DNA from: Clostridia bacterium | Lineage (GTDB): Bacteria; Bacillota; Clostridia; Oscillospirales; Acutalibacteraceae | NCBI GenBank assembly: GCA_017513525.1 | Contig: JAFXFC010000020.1 | Coordinates: 1 to 51,880, forward strand | Length of the DNA: 51,880 nucleotides | Direction of reading: 5' to 3' | Shown: positions 1 to 7,379 of the stretch, piece after piece | Layout: the number at the start of each line of letters is the position of its first letter | How positions within the stretch are numbered: position 1 is the stretch's first letter | Made by a program: the position numbers and the translations under genes | The notes under the pieces: generated by a model | What the model saw: the letters and a program-made list of their open reading frames with translations, nothing else | What the model was told of the DNA's origin: nothing | Databases searched by the model: none

Positions 1-86
1 ACGAGTGCATCCAAACTTACTATTTCGCCGTCGTTTCTGTTTTGTCCTGTTCGCTTTTCTTCTAACATTTTCATCACCATATTCAT
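1..86 (-). CDS. Partial 5' end of probable IS1182-type transposase
   Basis: An open frame enters the window edge on the minus strand. It can start at 86, 80, 74 or 68 (all ATG) and has no stop before position 1. The visible residues include EKRTGQNRNDGEIVSLDAL. From memory of IS1182-family transposases, an N-terminal NRNxxxIVxLDxLVP-like stretch is typical, so I read this as the transposase N-terminus; that is recall, not a search. A TATAAT hexamer (85-90, minus) sits on the ATG and no ribosome binding site is visible, which fits an IS end. Only about 28 residues are seen, so the call stays tentative. Confidence 0.4.
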   Translation of the reverse strand, partial: MNMVMKMLEEKRTGQNRNDGEIVSLDAL

Positions 87-103
87 TATACCATAAATAT
101 GAC

Positions 104-131
104 AAAAAGCCCAGTAAAAACTGGACTTTTT
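104..131. terminator. Hairpin with A/T flanks beside the putative IS end
   Basis: CCAG and CTGG arms are flanked by A-rich sequence on one side and T-rich on the other, giving a bidirectional terminator-like hairpin. It lies just outside the putative transposase start and may be part of the IS terminal region rather than the terminator of a gene. Confidence 0.45.
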
Positions 132-143
132 CGACAGTCTGGG

Positions 144-170
144 ACTGTGTGAAAACACAGTCTTTTTTTG
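144..170 (+). terminator. Perfect hairpin followed by seven T
   Basis: GACTGTG (144-150) pairs perfectly with CACAGTC (157-163), followed by seven T residues. No plus-strand gene precedes it inside the window, so it either closes a gene interrupted by the putative IS or belongs to the IS end and shields it from outside transcription. Confidence 0.7.
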
Positions 171-194
171 TAATACACAATTGAATTTTTTCTG

Positions 195-223
195 TTGTAA
201 AATTTTATTTAATATGATATTAT
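195..223 (+). promoter_or_regulatory. Sigma-A type promoter for the GPH transporter
   Basis: TTGTAA (195-200), a 17-bp spacer and TATTAT (218-223) lie 34 bases before the start codon of the transporter gene. Confidence 0.6.
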
Positions 224-256
224 AAATTTAATATAGTAAAAAGAGGAGGAATAGGC

Positions 257-1837
257 TTGGCAGATGAAAAGAATACTGTTGCCACTTATACCGATGAACA
301 GTTAGCTTATGTCTATGAAAACAGACGTTATGTCGGCGGAAAAGAAACTCTCGGCTTTGTTTTATGGGATTCGGCACAGAGCCTTAATATCAACACCTAT
401 AGCACAAGATTTATTACGAACATTGTAAAAATAGATCTTGGCTATCAGACTATTCAGAAAACTATCAATAGTATCTGGGATATCGTAAATGATGTTTTTA
501 CGGCAGCAATAGTTGAAAAGACACGTACACGTTGGGGTAAGTTCAGACCTTATCTTCTTGCTCTCGCAGTTCCCGGATGTATTGCAACACTTCTTTATTG
601 GTTTATGCCCATACTTTTTGCGGGAAAGACAGCTATGTCAATGAGCAAATTTATTTTCTTTGTAGGACTTGAAATTCTTCGTGAGGCAGTAGGCACTTTC
701 CAGAGTATTGCGAGAACAGGTATGCTTGCCACCATAACGCCGCACCCTGTGGACAGAACAAGACTTATTACAATTGCAAACTTTGCTTCGGGATTTTTCG
801 GTGAAAAGCTTCCTGAGCACATCATGACGGTTCTTCTTGACCTTATTGATAACAGGGTTTTCAAAAACGGCATGTCCCATGAAAATCAGCTGATGGGTGC
901 TTTTGTCGGAATGGGTGCAGCAACAACACTTATTTCTTCCGGTATGTCTTTCTGGTTCTTTATGAATTCCAAGGAAAGAATCATGCAGTCGGTTAAGACT
1001 CCCAGTATAAGAGATTCTCTTCGTTCAATTGCAAACAACAAGCCGATGCTGCTTCTGACAATTTCTGATTTCCTTGCAAACTTCGGCATTTCGGGAAGCA
1101 AACAGGACTATTACATTGACGTTCTTCATTTTGCTTCAATGACAATTGTTGCAGGTCTTCCTGCCGCCCCCTTATCACCTATATCTTATTCATTTGTTCC
1201 ATGGTTCAGACGGAAATTCTCCAGCCGTTTGCTTTACATAGTAAGCCGTAACATAAGCCATTTCCTTCATGTTTTTGTTTTCCTGTTCGGCTGTATCGGA
1301 TTTAACCCCAAGACATTCAAGGGCGGTCTTTACACAAAGAAAGTTCCGATGTTCTTTGCAATGGCAATATGGGAACTCATTTGGACACTGTTCTTCGGAC
1401 TTATGTCTGTTATCGGCACAGAGCTTTATAACGAGTCAATGGACTACTGCGAATGGAAGAACGGCTACAGAACAGAAGCTATGACCTCTGTTGCAAAGGG
1501 ACTTGCTGCAAAGGTTTCAGCATCTGTCAGCGGTGTTGTAACAACAGCTCTCAAGAAAATGGTAGGATACGATCAGGGCGCATATACAAAAGGCGAAGAA
1601 CAGCCCGATTATGTTAAGTTCTATCTCTTTGCTATGTTTACCATTGTTCCCGCAATGACAGGTACACTCGGTATTATTCCCATGCTTTTCTATGACCTTC
1701 ACGGTAAAAAGAAGGAGCAGATGTATGCAGAGCTTCTTCAGCGCCGTAAGGAAGCTTCACTTGCCGCTTCAGACGGAAATATTGAAGCTGTAATGGAAAT
1801 GGAAGAAAAATTCAAGGCTGCAAAGAAATCCAAATAA
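257..1837 (+). CDS. GPH-family sugar:cation symporter (MFS_2)
   Basis: Predicted inner-membrane carrier of the glycoside-pentoside-hexuronide:cation symporter family, importing a sugar or glycoside with Na+ or H+. The family hallmark RTRWGKFRPYLL lies near residues 89-100, where MelB-like proteins carry the loop 2-3 motif, and about 12 hydrophobic segments follow. Length (526 aa) is slightly above the usual 450-500. The start is TTG at 257, chosen because AGAGGAGGA lies 6 bases upstream and no in-frame ATG is better placed. A short hairpin separates it from the sialidase-like gene 52 bases downstream, so the two may share transcription and imported glycans may be its substrates. The actual sugar cannot be read from the sequence. 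Confidence 0.85.
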   Translation: MADEKNTVATYTDEQLAYVYENRRYVGGKETLGFVLWDSAQSLNINTYSTRFITNIVKIDLGYQTIQKTINSIWDIVNDVFTAAIVEKTRTRWGKFRPYLLALAVPGCIATLLYWFMPILFAGKTAMSMSKFIFFVGLEILREAVGTFQSIARTGMLATITPHPVDRTRLITIANFASGFFGEKLPEHIMTVLLDLIDNRVFKNGMSHENQLMGAFVGMGAATTLISSGMSFWFFMNSKERIMQSVKTPSIRDSLRSIANNKPMLLLTISDFLANFGISGSKQDYYIDVLHFASMTIVAGLPAAPLSPISYSFVPWFRRKFSSRLLYIVSRNISHFLHVFVFLFGCIGFNPKTFKGGLYTKKVPMFFAMAIWELIWTLFFGLMSVIGTELYNESMDYCEWKNGYRTEAMTSVAKGLAAKVSASVSGVVTTALKKMVGYDQGAYTKGEEQPDYVKFYLFAMFTIVPAMTGTLGIIPMLFYDLHGKKKEQMYAELLQRRKEASLAASDGNIEAVMEMEEKFKAAKKSK

Positions 1838-1845
1838 GTTTTATG

Positions 1846-1877
1846 AGGCAAGGTCAATAGACTTTGCCTTATGTTTT
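1846..1877 (+). terminator. Weak hairpin between transporter and sialidase genes
   Basis: GGCAAGGTC (1847-1855) pairs with GACTTTGCC (1860-1868) with one wobble, then a T-rich stretch follows. The next ribosome binding site begins right after, so this may be a partial terminator that lowers downstream expression rather than a full stop. Confidence 0.5.
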
Positions 1878-1889
1878 TATGGAGGAAGC

Positions 1890-2858
1890 ATGAAAATAAT
1901 CGGAAAATCAGTATTTGAGGGAGCTTCAGATTATAAAAGAGCAAGAATTCCGGGAATTATCTGTACTGATAAGGGAACAGTTTTAGCATACTGTGAACTG
2001 CGACAGTCTGACAGTGACTGGGCTGTTATTGACATCGGTATGAAAAAAAGCACAGACGGCGGAAAAAGTTGGAGCCAAAGAAAAATATTAGTTTCGGGTG
2101 AGAATGAAAACACCGTCAATAATCCTGTGATGATAGCAGACGGAGATACCGTACATTTTCTTTACTGTGTCAATTATCACAGAGTATTTTATATGAAAAG
2201 CACAGATGAGGGGGAGAGCTGGACAGCTCCCGCCGAATTGACCGATGCTATAAAAGAGCAGACGAAAAATTTCTTCTGGTCCTGCATTGCAACAGGTCCT
2301 ACTCATGGGATAAGACTCTCAACGGGCAGGCTTTTAGTGCCCGTGTGGCTTGCATATAACAGGGAAGATGAAAAAAGTCATCACCCCTCGGTTATAGCAT
2401 TACTTTATTCCGATGACCGCGGGGAAAGCTGGAAGATCGGTGAAATATATAAGGGGCTTCACGATGCCAGCGAGTTTACTGTAGCCCAGCTTTTTAACGG
2501 GAAAATAATTGTGAGCATTAGACATGAGGAAGAAAACCGTTGTAGGGTCGTGGCAGAGGTTTCTGAGGATGCAGAAATAATTGACCCCGTTTTTTGTGAA
2601 GAGCTCCCTGATCCCGTTTGCTGTGCAGGAATGTGCAGTTTGGGTGAAAATATACTATTTGTGAATTGTGCTGATACCGAGCATAGAATAAATCTTACTC
2701 TGAGAAAAACGGAAAAGGGCACTGTAATAAAAGAAAGTCTTTTACTGAGTGAGGTTGCCGGCTACAGCGATATCGCTGTTTCTCCCGATAAAAAATATGC
2801 TTATATCCTTTACGAGCATGAAAGAACACTTGTTAATTTAACCGTAGAAATAAATTGA
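1890..2858 (+). CDS. Sialidase-like BNR/Asp-box protein, probably cytoplasmic
   Basis: A six-bladed beta-propeller of the sialidase (BNR_2) superfamily. Three Asp-box motifs are visible: STDGGKSW (about residue 54), STDEGESW (about 104) and SDDRGESW (about 171). An N-terminal ARIPGI matches the conserved RIP motif whose arginine binds the carboxylate of sialic acid in true sialidases. There is no signal peptide, so it should act inside the cell, consistent with the GPH transporter just upstream. Length (322 aa) fits a single catalytic propeller without carbohydrate-binding modules. ATG at 1890 follows GGAGG closely. A related exo-acting hydrolase or non-sialic-acid enzyme of the same fold remains possible, since the full arginine triad cannot be confirmed by eye. 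Confidence 0.75.
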   Translation: MKIIGKSVFEGASDYKRARIPGIICTDKGTVLAYCELRQSDSDWAVIDIGMKKSTDGGKSWSQRKILVSGENENTVNNPVMIADGDTVHFLYCVNYHRVFYMKSTDEGESWTAPAELTDAIKEQTKNFFWSCIATGPTHGIRLSTGRLLVPVWLAYNREDEKSHHPSVIALLYSDDRGESWKIGEIYKGLHDASEFTVAQLFNGKIIVSIRHEEENRCRVVAEVSEDAEIIDPVFCEELPDPVCCAGMCSLGENILFVNCADTEHRINLTLRKTEKGTVIKESLLLSEVAGYSDIAVSPDKKYAYILYEHERTLVNLTVEIN

Positions 2859-2867
2859 TATATTTTT

Positions 2868-2899
2868 TGCAACATTTTTTTGATTTTCATTATCTAATA
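2868..2899 (+). promoter_or_regulatory. ECF-type promoter before the sigma factor gene
   Basis: TGCAAC (2868-2873), a T-run and TCTAATA (2893-2899) resemble the -35 (AAC core, T-rich spacer) and -10 (TCTAA-like) elements that ECF sigma factors of Clostridia use to drive their own operons. It sits 20 bases before the sigma gene, suggesting autoregulation. This is inferred from motif resemblance and position. Confidence 0.6.
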
Positions 2900-2919
2900 G
2901 TCGAAAGGGAACGAAGACT

Positions 2920-3450
2920 ATGAACGGACAGGAAATTAAAAGCTTAATAAAAAAAGCAAAACACGGTGACAGCCGATCCTTCGGGTTGCTTTACGGTGAG
3001 TATGCAAAAGAACTGTATCGCTTTGCACTTTATACTCTTAAAAGCACCTGTGATGCAGAGGATGCAGTGCAGTCAGCCGCTCTTATTGCTTACAGAAAAT
3101 TAAAGGATCTCAAAAAGGACGAGAGCTTCAAGTCATGGTTTTTCAAGATCCTTTATAACGAATGCCGTAAAATTTTAAGTCAAAAGAATAAGCTTTATGA
3201 AATTTCTTATGACGATGTGTCCGTTTTTCAGGAGGAAGCGCCTGATATTTCCGAAAAAAGTGACCTTATAAGTCTTCTTGATACCCTTTCAGAAGAAAAT
3301 AAAGCCATAGTTATTCTTTCCGTTTTTGAAGGTTATACTTCAAAAGAGATTGCCGAAATCTTAGGAATGAAGCCGGGCACCGTTCGTTCCACCCTTTCAC
3401 GAACTCTTAATAAGCTAAGAAATCAGTTAGAAGGTGCAAAAAATGTATAA
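2920..3450 (+). CDS. ECF (group 4) RNA polymerase sigma factor
   Basis: A 176-aa sigma-70 family protein with only regions 2 and 4. Region 2 covers roughly residues 18-90, including YRFALYTLKSTCDAEDAVQ and WFFKILYNECRKIL. Region 4 covers roughly 115-170, with the helix-turn-helix EGYTSKEIAEILGMKPGTVR. ATG at 2920 follows an AAAGGGA site. It is preceded by an ECF-like promoter and overlaps the start of the next gene, which encodes a membrane protein with a short cytoplasmic N-terminus. That layout is the usual sigma/anti-sigma pair, so this factor is probably held at the membrane until an extracytoplasmic cue arrives. The regulon is unknown; the operon itself is a likely target. Confidence 0.92.
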   Translation: MNGQEIKSLIKKAKHGDSRSFGLLYGEYAKELYRFALYTLKSTCDAEDAVQSAALIAYRKLKDLKKDESFKSWFFKILYNECRKILSQKNKLYEISYDDVSVFQEEAPDISEKSDLISLLDTLSEENKAIVILSVFEGYTSKEIAEILGMKPGTVRSTLSRTLNKLRNQLEGAKNV

Positions 3451-5506
3451 TGAAAAAGAGAATGCAGAATTTTTAAGAAATACAGTTAATGAAGAAATAA
3501 TTCTGCCCGACAGCCTTAAAAGTGAAAATATAGAAAAACTCGTTTCAGGAGAAATACAGAAAAAGAGCAAAAAAGGTGTTATCCGCCGTTTTGCCGCTGT
3601 AGCTGTTGCCGCGTGTATTATGATAACAAGCGTTGTGCTTTTATCAGACAGAGGATTTATTTCTCCCGAAAATACTGTTTTGGATAACATTGAAAACTCA
3701 GAAAATGCCGCTGTAACCGAAAGCGCTTCTTCTTATGATGAGCTTTTGAATGCAATAAAGAAATATTCTGAGACTTATAAGAAAAATCATATATATTTAT
3801 ATTCCGATGTCATAAATGAGGAAGCGGTAGATTCTGTAGTGGGGGCTCCCACTTACAATGGGAATATAACAACTGATGATTCGTCCTTGAAGGTAAACTA
3901 CGGTGAAGTAAATCTCAGAGAAGAAAATGTGAATGAAGCCGATATTTTTATCACAGACGGAAAGTATCTCTACTGTATCGAAGGCTACGGCAGAATGTTA
4001 AAGATTATAGAAGCAAAAGCCGACGGTAGTATGGAAGTAAAGTATTCGAACAAGGAAGCTCAGCTTTCAGAAGAGGGAAACGGCATAGATACTTATTATC
4101 ACGGACTTTATAAATATGAAAATTACCTCATAGTCGGCTTTACAAGATACGAATTTGAAAAACACAGAAATAAAAGCAGTGTTTCGGGAGTTATGATCTA
4201 TGATGTAAGCGACAAAGCAGCTCCCGTTCTGGTAAAGGAAATAGCCATTGACGGACACTATATTTCTTCAAGAATAACAGACGGTAAATTAATTCTTATA
4301 AGCAATTATTCCATAGTAGAGTATTTTGATGCTGAGGATGATAGTCTTTTGGTGCCCGCGACTTATAACGGCATCGAAAGAAAGACCGTTCCGTGTGACT
4401 GCATATCCTATATCGGTGCAAGAGAACTCGAAAGTTATATAAATATTGCGAAGATAGATCTTACTGACCTTGATAAGGAAATGAAAGTGGCTTCGTTTTT
4501 AGGAAAGGTTTCTGAAACCTACTGCACGAAGGATACACTTTATACCATAGGCTATGATTATTCTCATGTTTATAATGCAGTGGGAGATGCTGTCTTCGGT
4601 GGTGTGATGATAAGTGCCGATAACGCAAAAACGATAATCACATCTATTGATATATCAGAGGACCAGGCAAAATATATGTACTCAACTGAGCTTGAAGGCT
4701 CAATTCTCAACAGCTACTCTATTGATGAATATAACGGTTATCTTCGCATAGCCTTGCAGAAAAGCGATGAAAACTGCATTTATGTTCTGAACAGAAAACT
4801 CGAAAAGGTAGGGGAAATTACAGGTATTGCCGAGGGTGAAAGAATAAAATCCGCAAGATTTATGGGCGATACTGCTTATCTTGTGACCTTTGTTCAGACT
4901 GACCCTCTGTTTGTCATTGATTTATCTGACCCCGAAAAGCCCGGAATCGTGGGCGAAGTGAAGCTTCCCGGATTTTCTTCATATCTTCATCCCGTAGGAG
5001 AGGGACTTTTAGTGGGGGTAGGCGTTGGCGGCACCGAATTGGGAGTTGACGGAAGCAGTAAAATCAGTCTTTTTGATGTGAAAGACCCCACATCTCCCAA
5101 AGAAATTGATTCGCTCGTTTTTCCCGATTCACAGCTTGGTACTGACCCTAAAGCATTTTGTTCGGTTACGGAAAGTTCCTTTCTTGTGACATATGAAAAT
5201 TGGAGACTAGGTGAAGAGCTTTATGAAAGCGAGAATTACAGAGGGTACTATATTTATACAGGTGCTCTTTATGTAGGTGTGGAAAACAATAAGCTTGTTC
5301 TCAAAAATTCATATCTTGCGAAAGCTCTTGACAGTGTCAAGAGAACAACATTTATTGATGATATCATTTATATTTACGATAACTCCTTCGGCAGCGTCGC
5401 TTCCTTTAATATGAACACTTCAGACATGACAGATTGTGTCACAGGAGTAGAAGAAGAATATATCTTTACTGTTCCGAGTGTCTCCAACAATGAAATACTG
5501 TTCTGA
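3443..5506 (+). CDS. Membrane-anchored beta-propeller protein, putative anti-sigma/sensor
   Basis: A 687-aa protein with a cytoplasmic N-terminus of about 48 residues, one membrane segment (about residues 50-67, AAVAVAACIMITSVVLL) and a large extracytoplasmic part. Residues around 160-180 carry the signature NVNEADIFITDGKYLY, matching the start of the Beta_propel family (PF09826, recalled from its NVQVEGVDEADIVKTDG pattern). The gene overlaps the ECF sigma gene by 8 bases, so the short cytoplasmic tail probably binds the sigma factor and the propeller senses an outside signal. The ATG at 3443 is preferred over GTG at 3434 because AGAAGGTG sits at proper spacing before the ATG. No zinc-binding HxxxCxxC anti-sigma motif is seen, so the anti-sigma role is inferred from context. 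Confidence 0.75.
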   Translation: MYNEKENAEFLRNTVNEEIILPDSLKSENIEKLVSGEIQKKSKKGVIRRFAAVAVAACIMITSVVLLSDRGFISPENTVLDNIENSENAAVTESASSYDELLNAIKKYSETYKKNHIYLYSDVINEEAVDSVVGAPTYNGNITTDDSSLKVNYGEVNLREENVNEADIFITDGKYLYCIEGYGRMLKIIEAKADGSMEVKYSNKEAQLSEEGNGIDTYYHGLYKYENYLIVGFTRYEFEKHRNKSSVSGVMIYDVSDKAAPVLVKEIAIDGHYISSRITDGKLILISNYSIVEYFDAEDDSLLVPATYNGIERKTVPCDCISYIGARELESYINIAKIDLTDLDKEMKVASFLGKVSETYCTKDTLYTIGYDYSHVYNAVGDAVFGGVMISADNAKTIITSIDISEDQAKYMYSTELEGSILNSYSIDEYNGYLRIALQKSDENCIYVLNRKLEKVGEITGIAEGERIKSARFMGDTAYLVTFVQTDPLFVIDLSDPEKPGIVGEVKLPGFSSYLHPVGEGLLVGVGVGGTELGVDGSSKISLFDVKDPTSPKEIDSLVFPDSQLGTDPKAFCSVTESSFLVTYENWRLGEELYESENYRGYYIYTGALYVGVENNKLVLKNSYLAKALDSVKRTTFIDDIIYIYDNSFGSVASFNMNTSDMTDCVTGVEEEYIFTVPSVSNNEILF

Positions 5507-5524
5507 TAAATAAAACCAACATTT

Positions 5525-5556
5525 GCCTTTCTTCTTTTAAGAGGAAAGGCTTTTTT
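5525..5556 (+). terminator. Rho-independent terminator of the sigma/propeller operon
   Basis: GCCTTTCTTC (5525-5534) pairs with GAGGAAAGGC (5541-5550), one wobble, followed by six T residues. Confidence 0.9.
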
Positions 5557-5653
5557 ATTCTTAATGTAGATAAATTTTATAAAAGCATATAATATGACTT
5601 TATTTTTATGTGTATATGTGATAAAATATTTGCATTACAAAGGAGGTTTAAAA

Positions 5654-7099
5654 ATGAAAATCTCTATAATTGACCCAAGTTTAACAATTGAAAAACTTGT
5701 TGCAATGTCTGAAAGTCAATTTTTTGACAGGAAGAGTGCACGTCTTGCAACAAAGGATTTTGCACATCAGCTTTCTGCTTTTGCAAATGCTTCCGGAGGC
5801 TTGGTAGTAATCGGCATTGAAAATGACGGAATTATAACGGGTGTTTCGAATGAACAAGAGAATAATTTTAGAAAATCCGCTTTTGATTATCTGCAAGTTT
5901 TGCCTGAATATAAAATTGAAACTGTTTCATGTGTGCTGAATACAGGAGAACGGGGAAATATTTTATTATTTCATATTCTTTCCAGCTCAAATGAGATTAT
6001 AAAACTAAAAAACGGAGATGCATATCTTCGAGTGGGAGATTCATCCCGTAAACTGAATTCAGAACAATTAATGGCGTTAGAATATTCAAAAGGTATAAAA
6101 AGTTATGAGTCTCGAATCGTTGAGGATGCTTCATTAAATGATTTGGATCAGAATTTGATTCAACAGTATATAGATATACTTAATCCATCAGTTAGCTCAA
6201 CAACGGATATTTTAAAAAGCCGCGGATTAATTAAGGAAAAAGACGGGCAATATGCTATTACGGTTGCAGCAATATTATTATTTGGAAAAACTCCCGGTCA
6301 ATTTCTTCCCGGTGCGAGAGTACGTTTTCTTAGATATGAAGGTGTTGTCGCTGAGGTTGGTTCAAATTTTAATCTGATAAAAGATGTTACAATTGAGCAG
6401 CCGTTACACCAACTTCTCGTTGATACTCAAAAGTTGATAGAGTCGCAAATGAGAGAATTTCAACAACTTGGAAGAGATGGTGTTTTTAAAAAAATTCCTG
6501 AATATCCGGCTTTTGCTTGGTTAGAAGGGTTAGTCAATGCGGTTGCGCATAGAGATTATTCTCTTCAGGGTGATTATATACGTATTACGATGTTTGATGA
6601 TAGAATTGAATTTTCCAGTCCCGGAAAACTTCCTAGTATAGTAACGATAGACAATATACAAAATACTCGTTTTTCCAGAAATCCGATGATTACACGAGTG
6701 CTGAGTGATTTTGGCTGGGTCAGGGAGTTAAATGAAGGGGTCAAGCGAATATATGCCGATATGAAATCCTTCTTTTTAAATCCTCCTGTATTCAGTGAAC
6801 CAAACGGAAATACAGTAAAATTAGTTCTTCGAAATAATATTGCAACAAGATCAATGCGAAGAATGACATCAAAGAAAGACATTTTGAGAGAGCAATGGGA
6901 ACTCTTAAGTAATTTTGAGCGAGAAATAGTTTTTTATATCGCAAATCTTGATAAATGTACCCCTCGTGATCTTATAGAACTCACAAGAAAATCCAGGCCA
7001 ACAATCATTTCGCATATTAAAAAGTTGATAGAAAAAGGTATTATTGAAGAACATGGTGTTTCTCATCGAGATCCGACTAAGTATTATTCGATTAAATAA
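5654..7099 (+). CDS. AlbA_2/HATPase_c_4 regulator-like protein (RecG-like, COG2865)
   Basis: A 481-aa protein with three parts. The N-terminal AlbA_2 (Schlafen AlbA-like) domain has FDRKSARL at about residues 21-28 and SGGLVVIGIENDG at about 46-58. A central GHKL-type ATPase fold shows EGLVNAVAHRDYS and RIEFSSPGKLP. A C-terminal winged helix (about 415-478) carries TPRDLIELTRKSRPTIISHI. Members are often mislabelled RecG helicases; they are usually described as putative transcriptional regulators and their biochemistry is poorly known. The start is ATG 5654, because AAAGGAGG lies just before it; the frame could extend upstream to 5594 without a ribosome binding site. The gene stands alone after a terminator and is directly followed by 10-bp tandem repeats, which could be its binding sites. 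Confidence 0.85.
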   Translation: MKISIIDPSLTIEKLVAMSESQFFDRKSARLATKDFAHQLSAFANASGGLVVIGIENDGIITGVSNEQENNFRKSAFDYLQVLPEYKIETVSCVLNTGERGNILLFHILSSSNEIIKLKNGDAYLRVGDSSRKLNSEQLMALEYSKGIKSYESRIVEDASLNDLDQNLIQQYIDILNPSVSSTTDILKSRGLIKEKDGQYAITVAAILLFGKTPGQFLPGARVRFLRYEGVVAEVGSNFNLIKDVTIEQPLHQLLVDTQKLIESQMREFQQLGRDGVFKKIPEYPAFAWLEGLVNAVAHRDYSLQGDYIRITMFDDRIEFSSPGKLPSIVTIDNIQNTRFSRNPMITRVLSDFGWVRELNEGVKRIYADMKSFFLNPPVFSEPNGNTVKLVLRNNIATRSMRRMTSKKDILREQWELLSNFEREIVFYIANLDKCTPRDLIELTRKSRPTIISHIKKLIEKGIIEEHGVSHRDPTKYYSIK

Positions 7100-7104
7100 T
7101 ACAG

Positions 7105-7164
7105 TACTCTAAAATACTCTAAAGTGCTCTAAAGTGCTCTAAAGTGCTCTAAAATACTCTAAAG
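7105..7164 (+). repeat. Six tandem 10-bp repeats (TRCTCTAAAR)
   Basis: Six perfectly phased 10-bp units, TACTCTAAAA/TACTCTAAAG/TGCTCTAAAG types, begin 5 bases after the stop codon of the AlbA_2 protein. Units differ only at position 2 (A/G) and position 10 (A/G). A 10-bp period is close to one helical turn, so the units present the same DNA face. Confidence 0.95.
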
Positions 7165-7221
7165 TTGTTTAAGATTGTAAAACTTAATTGTTTGTAGTTG
7201 TTTGTTATTGTATTTTAAAGA

Positions 7222-7261
7222 TACTCTAAAATACTCTAAAATACTCTAAAATACTCTAAAG
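7222..7261 (+). repeat. Four more tandem 10-bp repeats of the same unit
   Basis: TACTCTAAAA three times and TACTCTAAAG once, exactly phased. The 57-bp gap from the first block holds T/G-rich sequence (TTGTTTAAG, TTGTTTGTAGTTGTTTG) that may be decayed copies. Confidence 0.95.
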
Positions 7262-7379
7262 TTTAATTAAAATGATTCGTTTATAAAAATTCGTAATTAT
7301 ATGGAAAAATTTGTAAATGTAGGTTTTGATTTTATCATAAAATTATAATTTTATAAATAACTTATAGGAAGTGAGAGAT

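Noticed and set aside
7105..7261. CRISPR-like array
   Set aside because: The units are 10 bp and directly adjacent, with no spacers and no cas genes.
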